This document shows, one piece after another, positions 33,586 to 41,424 of a DNA stretch of 41,424 nt (its first letter is position 1; each line of letters starts with the position of its first letter). Source of the DNA: an uncultured Prevotellaceae bacterium. Lineage in GTDB: Bacteria; Bacteroidota; Bacteroidia; Bacteroidales; Bacteroidaceae. The notes beneath the pieces were generated by a model, which was given only the letters and a program-made list of their open reading frames with translations, made no database searches and was not told the DNA's origin. Location: the NCBI GenBank assembly GCA_902771155.1, contig CACXVS010000025.1, positions 1 through 41,424 of the forward strand, written 5' to 3'. The position numbers were made by a program, and so were the translations under genes.

Positions 33586-35331
33586 ATGAAACGGGTTTTT
33601 CTCCTATTAGCCTTGACACTCTGCGCTGCTTTCAGCATCGCGGCTGATGCCGACTATACGACGAGCAAGGAGTATATAGCCTTGCGCAATACCATGCACA
33701 ATGCCTTCAACAATGCCGACAGTGCCAAGTTCTTCCCTGCTGTCAAGGCGCTCGAGGACTATATGAAAAAACAAGGTGATACCCATGGCTACTATAACCA
33801 GCGTTGCAATGAGATCGTGTTCCTATTGAACCAGCAGAAGATCTTTGAAGCCTACAAACTGGCCATGTCACTCTCAGAGGAACTGCGTGAAAAACATATC
33901 GACAAGGAGATGTACATGGTCACCAATATGTTGGGACATATCAACAATATCTGCGGTAATAGGGAAGAGGCCAAGAAGAACTGGGATGAGACGCTCAGAT
34001 TAATGGAGCAGGAAGGCTACTACGCCAATATGCCACCCATCTATATGAATATTGTCAACGTGATCAACGACGACAACTTCGAGGAGACAGACAGTTTATT
34101 GTCTTTGGCGCTTGAAGTTGCCAAGAAGCATTCCCCCGATCGCGTATTTGACATTGAGACGCGCCAGACGCTCATCTACTACTATCGAGGCGATTTCGAT
34201 AAGTTTATCGAGGGTTACAAGGCCTACAAAAAAGGTGAAGAGGAAGGAAAGACATCAGTTCACGGCAGAACCCTCGAAGTGTATTACCTGTCATGTCTGG
34301 GAAAGACCGACGAAGCCATCGCCTTGGCGAAGAAAGAATTAAGCGACGAAGGTAAGGATGCTATCGTACAGATCTACGAGAAGGCTGGCAGATGGGAAGA
34401 AGCATTCAATGCCCAAAAAGAAGCAAGCGCTACAAGAGACTCCACTATCAACGTGGTGCTCTCCAACAATATGATGGGCATTCATGATGAGCTCAGTCTC
34501 TATGAAGCCCGTCGCCAGGCCGACCGCACAAAAGTCATTGGCCTCTCTGCAGCCATCATCCTGTTGTCATTGCTGATCATCTCTCTTGTCTATCTTGTCC
34601 AGTCGCGCCGTAAGCACCTGCAGGAGCTGACGAAAGCCTATCAGCGCGCTACAGAGTCGGAGAAGATGAAGGCTTCTTTCATCCAGAATGTCAGCCATGA
34701 GGTGCGCACACCCCTGAACATCATCAGCGGATTCTCGCAGGTCATTGCCGACCCAGAGCTCACTGATAGTGTCGAGGAGCGCCAACACATGTCGGAAATG
34801 ATGCAGAGAAGCGCCCATCAGATCACTACCCTCATCGACGAGATCATCGGTCTGTCGCTCATCGAGTCCACCGAGAAGATGAGAAGAGACGACACCCCCT
34901 GCATCAACCGCATATTGCGTCAGACGATACATGAATATGAGCCCATCGCCAAGAAGGGCGTCACTATCCGTTTGGAGTCTTCACTCGACGACGACTTCAC
35001 GCTGAAGACCAACGAGAACATGCTGAAGCGCATCCTCACAGCCCTCATGGAGAATGCCATCAAATATACAGAGAAAGGAAGCATCCTACTGAATGCTTCG
35101 GCCACCGACGACCAACTTCAGATCACCGTCGAGGATACGGGTTGCGGCATTCCCAAGAAAGAGGCTGAACGTATTTTCGACCGTTTCGTCAAGTTGGACT
35201 CTTTCAAGGAAGGCATTGGTCTGGGTCTTCCCCTGAGTCGCAAGCTCGCCGAACAATTAGAAGGCTCCCTTAAACTCGACACCTCCTACACTAAGGGTGC
35301 CCGGTTTGTGTTAACAATACCTATTATATAA
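33586..35331 (+). CDS. Membrane sensor histidine kinase with periplasmic TPR-like sensor
   Basis: 581 residues. A signal peptide (MKRVFLLLALTLCAAFSIAA) leads to a helical, TPR-like periplasmic region up to about 315, then one membrane segment (317-338), a short coiled coil and the kinase core. H-box SFIQNVSHEVRTPL with His371; N-box LMENAIKYT with Asn490; G1 VEDTGCGIP (Asp517); G2 EGIGLGLPLSRKLAE (Gly543-547). All main catalytic motifs are present. No response regulator lies in the window, so the partner is elsewhere. It shares ancestry with the divergent pseudokinase and is followed 7 nt later by the MBL gene. Confidence 0.9.
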   Translation: MKRVFLLLALTLCAAFSIAADADYTTSKEYIALRNTMHNAFNNADSAKFFPAVKALEDYMKKQGDTHGYYNQRCNEIVFLLNQQKIFEAYKLAMSLSEELREKHIDKEMYMVTNMLGHINNICGNREEAKKNWDETLRLMEQEGYYANMPPIYMNIVNVINDDNFEETDSLLSLALEVAKKHSPDRVFDIETRQTLIYYYRGDFDKFIEGYKAYKKGEEEGKTSVHGRTLEVYYLSCLGKTDEAIALAKKELSDEGKDAIVQIYEKAGRWEEAFNAQKEASATRDSTINVVLSNNMMGIHDELSLYEARRQADRTKVIGLSAAIILLSLLIISLVYLVQSRRKHLQELTKAYQRATESEKMKASFIQNVSHEVRTPLNIISGFSQVIADPELTDSVEERQHMSEMMQRSAHQITTLIDEIIGLSLIESTEKMRRDDTPCINRILRQTIHEYEPIAKKGVTIRLESSLDDDFTLKTNENMLKRILTALMENAIKYTEKGSILLNASATDDQLQITVEDTGCGIPKKEAERIFDRFVKLDSFKEGIGLGLPLSRKLAEQLEGSLKLDTSYTKGARFVLTIPII

Positions 35332-35338
35332 TATATCA

Positions 35339-36073
35339 ATGAAGAAAAAAGTCTTAACCATGGTGCTTACCACTTTAGTAGCACTCGGATGTAACGCTGC
35401 CCAGAAGGTGGACGAATTCACCACCAAGAGCGGCAAGAAAGTAACGATCACGTGCATCAAGCACGCCAGTATGGAAATCAACTACAACGGCATCGAGATC
35501 CAGGTCGATCCCGTGGGCATGTGGCTGAAGCCCGAAACCGACTATGCCACCTTCCCCAAGGCCAACATTATCCTAATCACCCACGAGCACAAGGATCACT
35601 TCGACCGTGAGGCCATCCACCAGATCCGCACGCCGGCCACATCGATCTATGTGAACCAGGCAGTGTTCGGGCACTTCAAGAACGGTTTTGTAATGCGTAA
35701 CGGCGACAAGGTGCAGTACTCAAACGACATCTCTATTGAGGCGGTGCCTGCTTATAACACCACGCCCGACCACATGCAGTTCCACCCAAAGGGGCGCGAC
35801 AATGGTTATATCCTCACGCTCGACGGCCTTCGCATCTATATTGCCGGCGATACGGAGGACATCCCCGAGATGGCTGACATCAAGGACATCGACATTGCGT
35901 TCCTGCCCTGCAACCAGCCTTATACGATGACCATCGACCAGTGTGTCAATGCTGCAAAGATCATCAAGCCCAAGGTGCTGTTTCCCTATCACTTCAACGA
36001 CACTCCCGTCTATAAAATCAGCATGCAACTTGCTGGCTCAGGTACAGAGGTTCGCATCAGAGACTACAAATAA
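35339..36073 (+). CDS. Exported metallo-beta-lactamase-fold hydrolase, UlaG-like
   Basis: 244 residues. A signal peptide (MKKKVLTMVLTTLVALGCNA) suggests export; the cysteine at 18 is not in a good lipobox. The zinc motif is THEHKDH (His82, His84, Asp86, His87). Later ligands are in TPDHMQFHP, IAGDTEDIPEM and a final FPYHFND. The arrangement is that of the UlaG/RNase Z-like branch of the fold. The substrate is unknown. It is in one operon with the sensor kinase and could be part of its stimulus or output. A terminator follows at 36091. Confidence 0.85.
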   Translation: MKKKVLTMVLTTLVALGCNAAQKVDEFTTKSGKKVTITCIKHASMEINYNGIEIQVDPVGMWLKPETDYATFPKANIILITHEHKDHFDREAIHQIRTPATSIYVNQAVFGHFKNGFVMRNGDKVQYSNDISIEAVPAYNTTPDHMQFHPKGRDNGYILTLDGLRIYIAGDTEDIPEMADIKDIDIAFLPCNQPYTMTIDQCVNAAKIIKPKVLFPYHFNDTPVYKISMQLAGSGTEVRIRDYK

Positions 36074-36090
36074 AAGAGACATCAAAAAGA

Positions 36091-36118
36091 AATCCCTCGC
36101 TGATGGCGAGGGATTTTT
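36091..36118. terminator. Bidirectional terminator between the MBL gene and the sigma factor gene
   Basis: A perfect 10-bp stem, AATCCCTCGC (36091-36100) with GCGAGGGATT (36106-36115) and a 5-nt loop. T-rich tails follow on both strands (ATTTTTG on plus; TTTCTTTTTG on minus). It serves both converging genes. Confidence 0.9.
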
Positions 36119-36123
36119 GTTGT

Positions 36124-36996
36124 TTAACCAAGATACTTCATCAATATCCGGGCATGGCCACTGTCGTGCAGTTTGGCGATGCTCTTCTCACGAATCTGGC
36201 GCACACGCTCACGTGTCAGACCCATCTCCGCCCCAATTTCCTCCAGACCACGCTCCTGGCAGCCGATACCAAAGCACTCGCGAACAATTTTCAGCTCGCG
36301 GTCCTTCAACACACTGCGCAGCACGTTCTCCAGATCACTGGTCAGCGACTCGTAATCCACTTGTTTGTCGGTACGGGTGTCGTCGCCCGAACTCAGCATA
36401 TCAGCCATCGAGTTGTCGTCGTCCTCACCAAAGGGAGCGTCGATACTCATGTGGTGGCTGTCAGCTTTTGCGGTCTGCTCGATTTTTGCCTCATCAATCT
36501 GAGTCAACTCTGCCAACTCTGTCACAGAGGGACGGCGCTGATGAATCTGCTCGAAACGGTTAATCTCCTGATTAATCTTGCTCAGGGCTCCACTCTGGTT
36601 CAGCGGCAGCCGCACAATACGGCTCTGCTCTGCAATAGCCTGCAGAATGCTCTGGCGAATCCACCATACGGCATAAGAGATAAACTTGAATCCACGCGTC
36701 TCGTCAAACTTCTCAGCAGCCTTCACCAATCCGATGTTTCCCTCGTCAATCAGGTCGGTCAGTGTCAGACCCTGATGCTGATACTGCTTGGCTACAGAGA
36801 CGACAAAGCGCAGGTTGGCCGTTACCAATCGCTCTTTTGCACGCTCTCCCTCAGGACCGCCCTTACGGATAGCCTGAGCCAACTCGATCTCCTCATCAAT
36901 GGTCACAAGGGGCTGACGACCAATCTCCACGAGGTACTTGTCAAGTGCTTCACTCGATCGATTGGTAATACTCTTTTGAATCTTTAATTGCCTCAT
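36124..36996 (-). CDS. rpoD: RNA polymerase primary sigma factor (RpoD/SigA-like)
   Basis: 290 residues, the short primary sigma factor of Bacteroidetes that recognises TTTG/TAnnTTTG promoters such as those seen through this window. Region 1.2 begins at about residue 15 (EALDKYLVEIGRQPLVT). Region 2 has RLVTANLRFVVSVAKQYQ, LTDLIDEGNIGL and FKFISYAVWWIRQSI. Region 3 is at about 130-190, and region 4 ends with GLEEIGAEMGLTRERVRQIREKSIAKL. The long region 1.1 of other phyla is missing, as expected. It is transcribed alone. Confidence 0.93.
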   Translation of the reverse strand: MRQLKIQKSITNRSSEALDKYLVEIGRQPLVTIDEEIELAQAIRKGGPEGERAKERLVTANLRFVVSVAKQYQHQGLTLTDLIDEGNIGLVKAAEKFDETRGFKFISYAVWWIRQSILQAIAEQSRIVRLPLNQSGALSKINQEINRFEQIHQRRPSVTELAELTQIDEAKIEQTAKADSHHMSIDAPFGEDDDNSMADMLSSGDDTRTDKQVDYESLTSDLENVLRSVLKDRELKIVRECFGIGCQERGLEEIGAEMGLTRERVRQIREKSIAKLHDSGHARILMKYLG

Positions 36997-37025
36997 TATT
37001 ACTACTGTTACTCTGAAAAAGCGTG

Positions 37026-37033
37026 CAAAGATA
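37026..37033 (-). promoter_or_regulatory. -7 box of the sigma factor gene
   Basis: The minus strand reads TATCTTTG, with a start near 37019, about 22 nt before the ATG at 36996. It lies directly beside the terminator of the GH31 gene, which takes the place where a -33 element would be. Confidence 0.65.
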
Positions 37034-37035
37034 CA

Positions 37036-37074
37036 AAAAAAGACGATACGTTGTTACTCACGCATCGTCTTTTT
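37036..37074 (-). terminator. Terminator of the GH31 gene
   Basis: AGACGATACG (37041-37050) pairs with CGCATCGTCT (37061-37070), one mismatch. On the minus strand the stem is followed by about eight T residues. It lies about 20 nt after the GH31 stop and abuts the sigma factor promoter. Confidence 0.8.
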
Positions 37075-37092
37075 AAATCATTTTAACCAAAT

Positions 37093-39387
37093 TCAACGTT
37101 CCACCACCTCTATCTTGCTATTACCGGGCTTAAACACCAGTCCTTTGCATGTCTTGGCATCGGCTTTGTACGCCTTCAGTTCGATGGCGTTCCAGTCAAT
37201 CTCGTCCGTACGTTGAGCCAAGGGCACATGAGGTATCAGACTACCGTCTCTCACCAGAATAACGGCCGGTATCTGTCCTGCCTCTATCGTCTGGTAGCCA
37301 CCCTCATACACCTTACCACTCTGATAGTCAATCCACTTGCCCTTAGGCAGATACACCGTGCGCTCGTTGCCGCTCTCAAGCAACGGGGCTACCAGCATCT
37401 GTGAGCCAAACATATACTCGTCTTCCACGAGCCAGGCGCCTGGATCCTCAGGAAATTCCACCAGCAAGGCCCTTACCATAGGTAGTCCGCGCTCCGAGCA
37501 GTCCTTAGCCTGGGCATAGACGTAAGGCATCAACTTATATTTCATCTCGGCACAGGCACGGAAGGCCTCTGTAAAGCTCTCCGATATCAGCCAGGGCTCC
37601 GTAGGAGGCGCACCGTGGGCTCTGGTATGGCTCGACAGGAATCCGAAGGGCAGCCACCGGCGGTAGATATCCTCTGGCGAAGCCGTCACGAAGCCACCCA
37701 TATCATGACTCCAGAACGAGAATCCGCTCAGTCCGAAGCTAAGTCCACCGCGCAGATCGCCCAACAGTCCCGTGTTGGTCGTAGCTGCGTCACCACCCCA
37801 GTGCAGGGCGTAACGCTGACTTCCTGCCCAGGCCGAGCGCGCCCAGATGATGCCCTCGCCAGGATGGTTCTTCTCGACCACCTCCCATAACGCCTTGTTA
37901 TAGCGCAGGGGATAGAGATTATGCTCATAGAGACCGCCCTTGCCGCTATGGTAGAAGCCATTGTAAGGCGCCGCCTCACCGAAGTCGCACTTGATGGTAG
38001 AGACGCCCTGCTTCATCAGTCCTTCGATCTTCGACTGATACCAGCCTACGGTTTCGGGGTTCGAGAAGTCGAGGATAGCATCCTCCACAGGCATGCCGCC
38101 CGTAGCGTTCACCACGTGCAGACCCTTCTCGATGATCTCTGGGAAGAAACGGTTCTTGGGCGTAAAGTAAGGTAATTGCCACAGACACGTATGGAAACCG
38201 TCTTTTGAAAGCTGTTTCAGCATCTTCACCGGGTCCTCGAAACGGTCCTTGGCAAACTGGTAGTCGCATTGCCAATCCACGCCAAACCACCCCGTATCGA
38301 AGTGAATCACGTCGGAAGGAATCTTGTGCGCCCTCAACTGACGGGCAATCTCCAGTCCCTCCTCCTGCGAGAAGTAAGTAATGCGGCTCATCCACGTGCC
38401 GAAACTCCACAAGGGCAGCATCGGACTCTTGCCCGTAATCTCCGTATATTCGTTCAGAATGTCCTTCGGTTCTCCGAAGAAGATGAAGAAATCCATCACC
38501 TCGTCGGCCATGAACAGGCGCTGGGCTCCGATATACGAAGCCCCAAAATCGCAGGTCACAGGGGCCGAAGTGTGCATAAACACACCATAGCCGCGATTCG
38601 AGAAGTAGAAGGGCACAGGCTTATATTGTCCGTCGCTCTCAGGTCCTTGAGGATCCGTCACACTCAGATGCACCTTCTGCCCCACCTTATTTAAAGAGGT
38701 GAACGACTCACCACAACCGTAGATCCTTTCTCCAGGAGCCAACGTGAATACCGGATTCACACTCCTCGAATTGTCCGATCCCCGCTTGATAAACGAGAAC
38801 GGCAACAACTTGATCTGGCTCGAGTCGTTATCCACGATATGCCTCGTCTGCGTCAACACCTTCCCCTTCGCATCCTTTACCACGATACGGAACGGGTACT
38901 TTTGAATCTCAATCGAGCCAAACTCCGACTTATTGGCGACATAACTCTTCTTAGCCTTAAAGCCATCGCAGAACATTACATCCTCCTGATCGCTACACTT
39001 CGGCTCTATTGGCGATGTCAACATCCGGATCCTCGCCGTCCTCGGCGAAATCCACTCAATCTTGATTTTCAACTCTGGATCATTCTCATACGCCGCATCG
39101 GGGAAGTCCAGCATCTGCATCCTCACGGGCCAGTACCCATTCAGGTTGAATGCCTGTCTCGGACTCAGCCTATAGCGCTTCCACTGCACCAGTCCCTCAC
39201 CCTTCTGGGCGTCAAAACTCACCAGACTATCCGCCAGGAAATACGTATTCGCCAGATCGCTGAAGTCCGTCGATACGTCCTTCGGCATACATTGCAGGTA
39301 CTCCACCCCCGCATTCGTCTGAATCTGCGCCTCGGCCGTCATCCAGCCACACATCGCACAGACCATACAGAGCCATTTCTTCATCAT
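37093..39387 (-). CDS. Secreted GH31 alpha-glycosidase, alpha-xylosidase-like
   Basis: 764 residues from MMKKWLC (39384 is equally possible). The frame to 39417 is rejected because the -7 box (39415-39422) overlaps it. A signal peptide ends near TAEA-Q. The N-terminal beta-sandwich (to about 320) leads to the catalytic barrel: IHFDTGWFG at 361-369, nucleophile Asp468 in TIKCDFGEAAP, and acid/base Asp533 in HWGGDAATT. GFSFWSHDMGGF and SHTRAHGAPPTEPW follow. The KCDFGE form and overall length match YicI/XylS-type alpha-xylosidases. It would trim xyloglucan or related sugars in the periplasm. No SusC/SusD pair is adjacent. The linkage split is by a divergent esterase. Confidence 0.9.
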   Translation of the reverse strand: MMKKWLCMVCAMCGWMTAEAQIQTNAGVEYLQCMPKDVSTDFSDLANTYFLADSLVSFDAQKGEGLVQWKRYRLSPRQAFNLNGYWPVRMQMLDFPDAAYENDPELKIKIEWISPRTARIRMLTSPIEPKCSDQEDVMFCDGFKAKKSYVANKSEFGSIEIQKYPFRIVVKDAKGKVLTQTRHIVDNDSSQIKLLPFSFIKRGSDNSRSVNPVFTLAPGERIYGCGESFTSLNKVGQKVHLSVTDPQGPESDGQYKPVPFYFSNRGYGVFMHTSAPVTCDFGASYIGAQRLFMADEVMDFFIFFGEPKDILNEYTEITGKSPMLPLWSFGTWMSRITYFSQEEGLEIARQLRAHKIPSDVIHFDTGWFGVDWQCDYQFAKDRFEDPVKMLKQLSKDGFHTCLWQLPYFTPKNRFFPEIIEKGLHVVNATGGMPVEDAILDFSNPETVGWYQSKIEGLMKQGVSTIKCDFGEAAPYNGFYHSGKGGLYEHNLYPLRYNKALWEVVEKNHPGEGIIWARSAWAGSQRYALHWGGDAATTNTGLLGDLRGGLSFGLSGFSFWSHDMGGFVTASPEDIYRRWLPFGFLSSHTRAHGAPPTEPWLISESFTEAFRACAEMKYKLMPYVYAQAKDCSERGLPMVRALLVEFPEDPGAWLVEDEYMFGSQMLVAPLLESGNERTVYLPKGKWIDYQSGKVYEGGYQTIEAGQIPAVILVRDGSLIPHVPLAQRTDEIDWNAIELKAYKADAKTCKGLVFKPGNSKIEVVER

Positions 39388-39414
39388 TATCAGTTTTTTA
39401 TTAGTTAGTGGGCA

Positions 39415-39422
39415 CAAAATTA
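39415..39422 (-). promoter_or_regulatory. -7 box of the GH31 gene
   Basis: The minus strand reads TAATTTTG, with a start near 39408 and a leader of about 20 nt to the ATG at 39387. No clear TTG was found at the expected distance. Confidence 0.55.
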
Positions 39423-39519
39423 AAAAAATATTTCCGAATTATGAAACTTTTTGCCCACAAATTGCGTCTAATGGATAAAAGATAAATATCATAATGACTC
39501 TAAACCCCTTAACAAACGT

Positions 39520-41079
39520 ATGAAACAAAAACTAATCCTGATGGTCTGCGGACTGTTTTGTATGCTGGCCTCGCAAGCTCAGCCCCTGCTCAAAACCCAC
39601 GTTGAAACTGGCGATGTCGAGGGCGTGCTCGAGGGTACCGACCTCGCTTGTTACTATGCCGTCCCCTTTGCTGCTCCCCCTGTGGGCGACCTCCGTTGGA
39701 AGGCGCCTCAGCCTGCTCAACCCTGGGAGGGTGTCTATAAGGCCGAGACCATAGCCAAGTGGCCCCCTCAGCCCGAGCGTGGCGATGTCAGCTACGACAT
39801 GATGAGCGAGGATTGCCTCTACCTCAGTGTCGTCACCCCCGCTAAATCCGTCAACGAAGCCCTCCCCGTCATGGTCTATTTCCATGGAGGCGCCTTCCGC
39901 ACTGAGCACTATGGTGCCGAACTCTGGCAGAGTTTGGCCCGTCGAGGCGTCATCACCGTCTGCGTTGAGTATCGTGCTGGTGCTCTGGGCTTTATGGCCC
40001 ACGCCGATCTCGCCAAGGAGAATCCCGATGGCCATACGGGCAACTACGGTATCCTCGACCAGATCTATGCCCTGAAGTGGATACAACGCAATATCAGCAA
40101 CTTCGGAGGCGACCCCTCAAAGGTCACCATCTTCGGCGAATCAGCTGGTGCCATGAGTTGCCATCTGCTCTGCGCCTCTCCCCTCGCCAAGGGTCTCTTC
40201 CGCGCCTGCATCAGCCAGAGTGGCGCCTTCATGTCGCCCTCAGGTCTGGTCACCCAGCAACAGGCTCAGTTCGTTGGCGCCATGTATATGCAGCAACTCG
40301 GCAAGAAGTCGATTGAAGAAATGCGCCAAGTCGATACCAAGACACTCACAGGCACTGGCAACACCTTCTCTGCCGCCACTCCCATCATCGACGGCTACGT
40401 CATGACGGGCGACATCTACCGTCTCTACGAGCGAGGCGAATATGCCGATGTACCCGTACTTATCATGCACAACAGCGACGAGGGAGCCGCTATGGTCGAG
40501 TCGATCAGTGCCGAGGCTTTCAACCAGCAACTCAGCCAGTTGCCCCCTGCCTTTGCCGACACCGTCAAGGCCTACTACCCCGCCACCAACGACGAAGAGC
40601 GCCTTTTCGCCTTCCGCGACCTTATTCGCGACCTCAATTTCGGTTGGCCAGCCTATGCCTGGGCCTCGCTCCAGAAGAAGACTGGCAAGAGTCCCGTCTA
40701 TATGGCCTACCTCGCCCAGCAATCCGAGCGTACCGTCTATGCCCATGGTAATCGTCGAGGTGCAGCTCATGCCGACGACTGCATGTATCTCAGTGGCGGT
40801 TTCGACAAAGAACCCCAGAAGTATCCTCAGGAGAAACGCGTCTCCGACCTCATGCAACAATATTGGGTCAACTTCGCCAAAACCTTAGATCCCAATGGCT
40901 TAGGCTCCGACATCGCAGGTCAAGCCCTCCCTCTCTGGCCCGAGTTCGAAGACAACAAGCCTACGGTCATGCAGTTCAAGGATGGTGAGGCCAAGCTCAT
41001 CCCCGTCCCCAACCGCGAGCGCATCGACCTCATAGGCCGTTACTGCAACTTCGTCCGCTCGCAAGTGTCGTATAAGTAA
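39520..41079 (+). CDS. Secreted type-B carboxylesterase
   Basis: 519 residues with a signal peptide (MKQKLILMVCGLFCMLASQA-QP). Alpha/beta-hydrolase of the carboxylesterase B family: oxyanion motif YFHGGAF (120-126), nucleophile elbow GESAG with Ser208, acid Glu321 in NSDEGA and His417 in GAAHADD. EDCLYLSVVTP is the family signature near residue 97. The triad is complete. In Bacteroidetes such enzymes next to glycosidases can remove acyl groups from plant sugars, which suits the divergent GH31 gene; the real substrate is unknown. No TAnnTTTG box was found upstream. A perfect palindrome follows 47 nt after the stop. Confidence 0.9.
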   Translation: MKQKLILMVCGLFCMLASQAQPLLKTHVETGDVEGVLEGTDLACYYAVPFAAPPVGDLRWKAPQPAQPWEGVYKAETIAKWPPQPERGDVSYDMMSEDCLYLSVVTPAKSVNEALPVMVYFHGGAFRTEHYGAELWQSLARRGVITVCVEYRAGALGFMAHADLAKENPDGHTGNYGILDQIYALKWIQRNISNFGGDPSKVTIFGESAGAMSCHLLCASPLAKGLFRACISQSGAFMSPSGLVTQQQAQFVGAMYMQQLGKKSIEEMRQVDTKTLTGTGNTFSAATPIIDGYVMTGDIYRLYERGEYADVPVLIMHNSDEGAAMVESISAEAFNQQLSQLPPAFADTVKAYYPATNDEERLFAFRDLIRDLNFGWPAYAWASLQKKTGKSPVYMAYLAQQSERTVYAHGNRRGAAHADDCMYLSGGFDKEPQKYPQEKRVSDLMQQYWVNFAKTLDPNGLGSDIAGQALPLWPEFEDNKPTVMQFKDGEAKLIPVPNRERIDLIGRYCNFVRSQVSYK

Positions 41080-41126
41080 TCATTCTAACTTATACAACTA
41101 ATTCGCACCATAGTGCGCCTACTAAA

Positions 41127-41160
41127 GCACTCCAGTGCGCCCTAGGGCGCACTGGAGTGC
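41127..41160. repeat. Perfect 34-bp palindrome after the esterase gene
   Basis: GCACTCCAGTGCGCCCT and its exact reverse complement meet with no spacer, giving 17 bp per arm. A smaller hairpin GCAC-CATA-GTGC stands just before it at 41105-41116. No T-run follows, so it is not a typical terminator. It may extrude as a cruciform or act as a strong RNA hairpin that protects the esterase message. Confidence 0.85.
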
Positions 41161-41220
41161 GTGCGTTACGTACTTATAAAGGAATCTTCTTTCTCATACC
41201 TTTTCATCCATTTTTTTATA

Positions 41221-41320
41221 AACATATACCTTCATCCTCGCTCAGCCCCTCTGTTTATAAGGGTTTGAGGCAAGGTATATGTTGGGAAAACATATACCTA
41301 TCATGTACCTAACATATACC
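41221..41320. repeat. Four copies of AACATATACC in mixed orientation
   Basis: The 10-mer AACATATACC occurs at 41221-41230, 41289-41298 and 41311-41320, and inverted (GGTATATGTT) at 41274-41283. The first and the inverted copy bracket a hairpin-like 43-nt segment. The cluster may be a mobile-element end, a binding array or part of the regulatory region of a gene beyond the window. Confidence 0.65.
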
Positions 41321-41424
41321 CTACCATGGTAAGCGTATCCGCTCTGACGCCTTGCAGGCTATAAGTCCTTCCATTTGTCAGGCAGTAGGGCTCTGTATTG
41401 ATTAATGTCGGTATTTGGCTGCAT

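Larger units (their letters stand above)
41080..41424. other. Right-end non-coding stretch with palindrome and ACATATACC repeats
   Basis: Besides the palindrome and repeats listed separately, a minus-strand frame ends at 41359: read from an ATG at 41424 it gives MQPNTDINQYRALLPDKWKD, then Leu and TAG. It could be the C-terminal end of a gene beyond the window, a tiny reading frame, or chance. No other coding sequence was seen here. Confidence 0.4.

Noticed and set aside
36103..36987. 294-codon frame opposite the sigma factor gene
   Set aside because: It lies wholly within rpoD on the other strand and its product shows no domain or signal; the sigma factor motifs are decisive.
41359..41424. 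Edge frame as a transposase fragment
   Set aside because: Only 21 codons are visible and no transposase motif can be recognised; it is left as an unassigned note.

Overview
The window looks like chromosome of a Bacteroidales bacterium, most likely Prevotella or a close relative. The reasons are the many promoters of the Bacteroidetes type (a TAnnTTTG -7 box, often with TTG 19-20 nt upstream), a short 290-residue primary sigma factor, a BspA-type leucine-rich repeat protein, an OMP_b-brl_3-type outer-membrane barrel, DUF4230 and DUF4738-like proteins, a lysyl-tRNA synthetase with a C-terminal extension, and the menaquinone gene set. No tRNA, rRNA, CRISPR array, integrase or complete insertion sequence was seen.

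Positions 1-9260 are accessory in character. They hold a lipoprotein, an orphan antitoxin-like gene, a long hairpin element, a secreted FGE-like protein paired with a BspA-like protein, an unrecognised 384-residue protein, and a co-directional module: OB-fold protein, M15 peptidase, unknown protein, primase-helicase (BT4734/VirE type), unknown basic protein. A 32-nt sequence made of 8-nt repeats occurs at the left end and again, inverted and nearly identical, inside the primase-helicase gene.

Positions 9270-24170 carry an outer-membrane barrel protein, aroB, and the menaquinone pathway on the minus strand. The pathway is in two blocks: menI-menF-menD, preceded by two tandem ROK-family genes, and menB-menC-menE. 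Between the blocks lies a three-gene cassette: a membrane-anchored AraC-type regulator, a secreted TPR-like protein and a lipoprotein. The same pair of 19-bp-spaced repeats stands upstream of the regulator and upstream of its probable target operon, at almost the same distance from each -7 box.

Positions 24362-36996 are mostly housekeeping: lysS-gpsA-pgi-HAD phosphatase in one run, a lipoprotein, two DUF4230 genes with an alanine/sodium symporter, then a divergent pair of sensor kinase genes. One kinase is intact and is followed by a metallo-beta-lactamase-fold gene. The other has lost its phospho-acceptor histidine and its G2 motif. The primary sigma factor gene follows. The right end (37093-41424) has a GH31 alpha-glycosidase, a divergent type-B carboxylesterase, a perfect 34-bp palindrome and a set of ACATATACC repeats running to the edge.

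The best candidates for something undescribed are the AraC-like cassette with its duplicated operators, the primase-helicase module with its inverted 32-nt repeat pair, and the kinase/pseudokinase pair.
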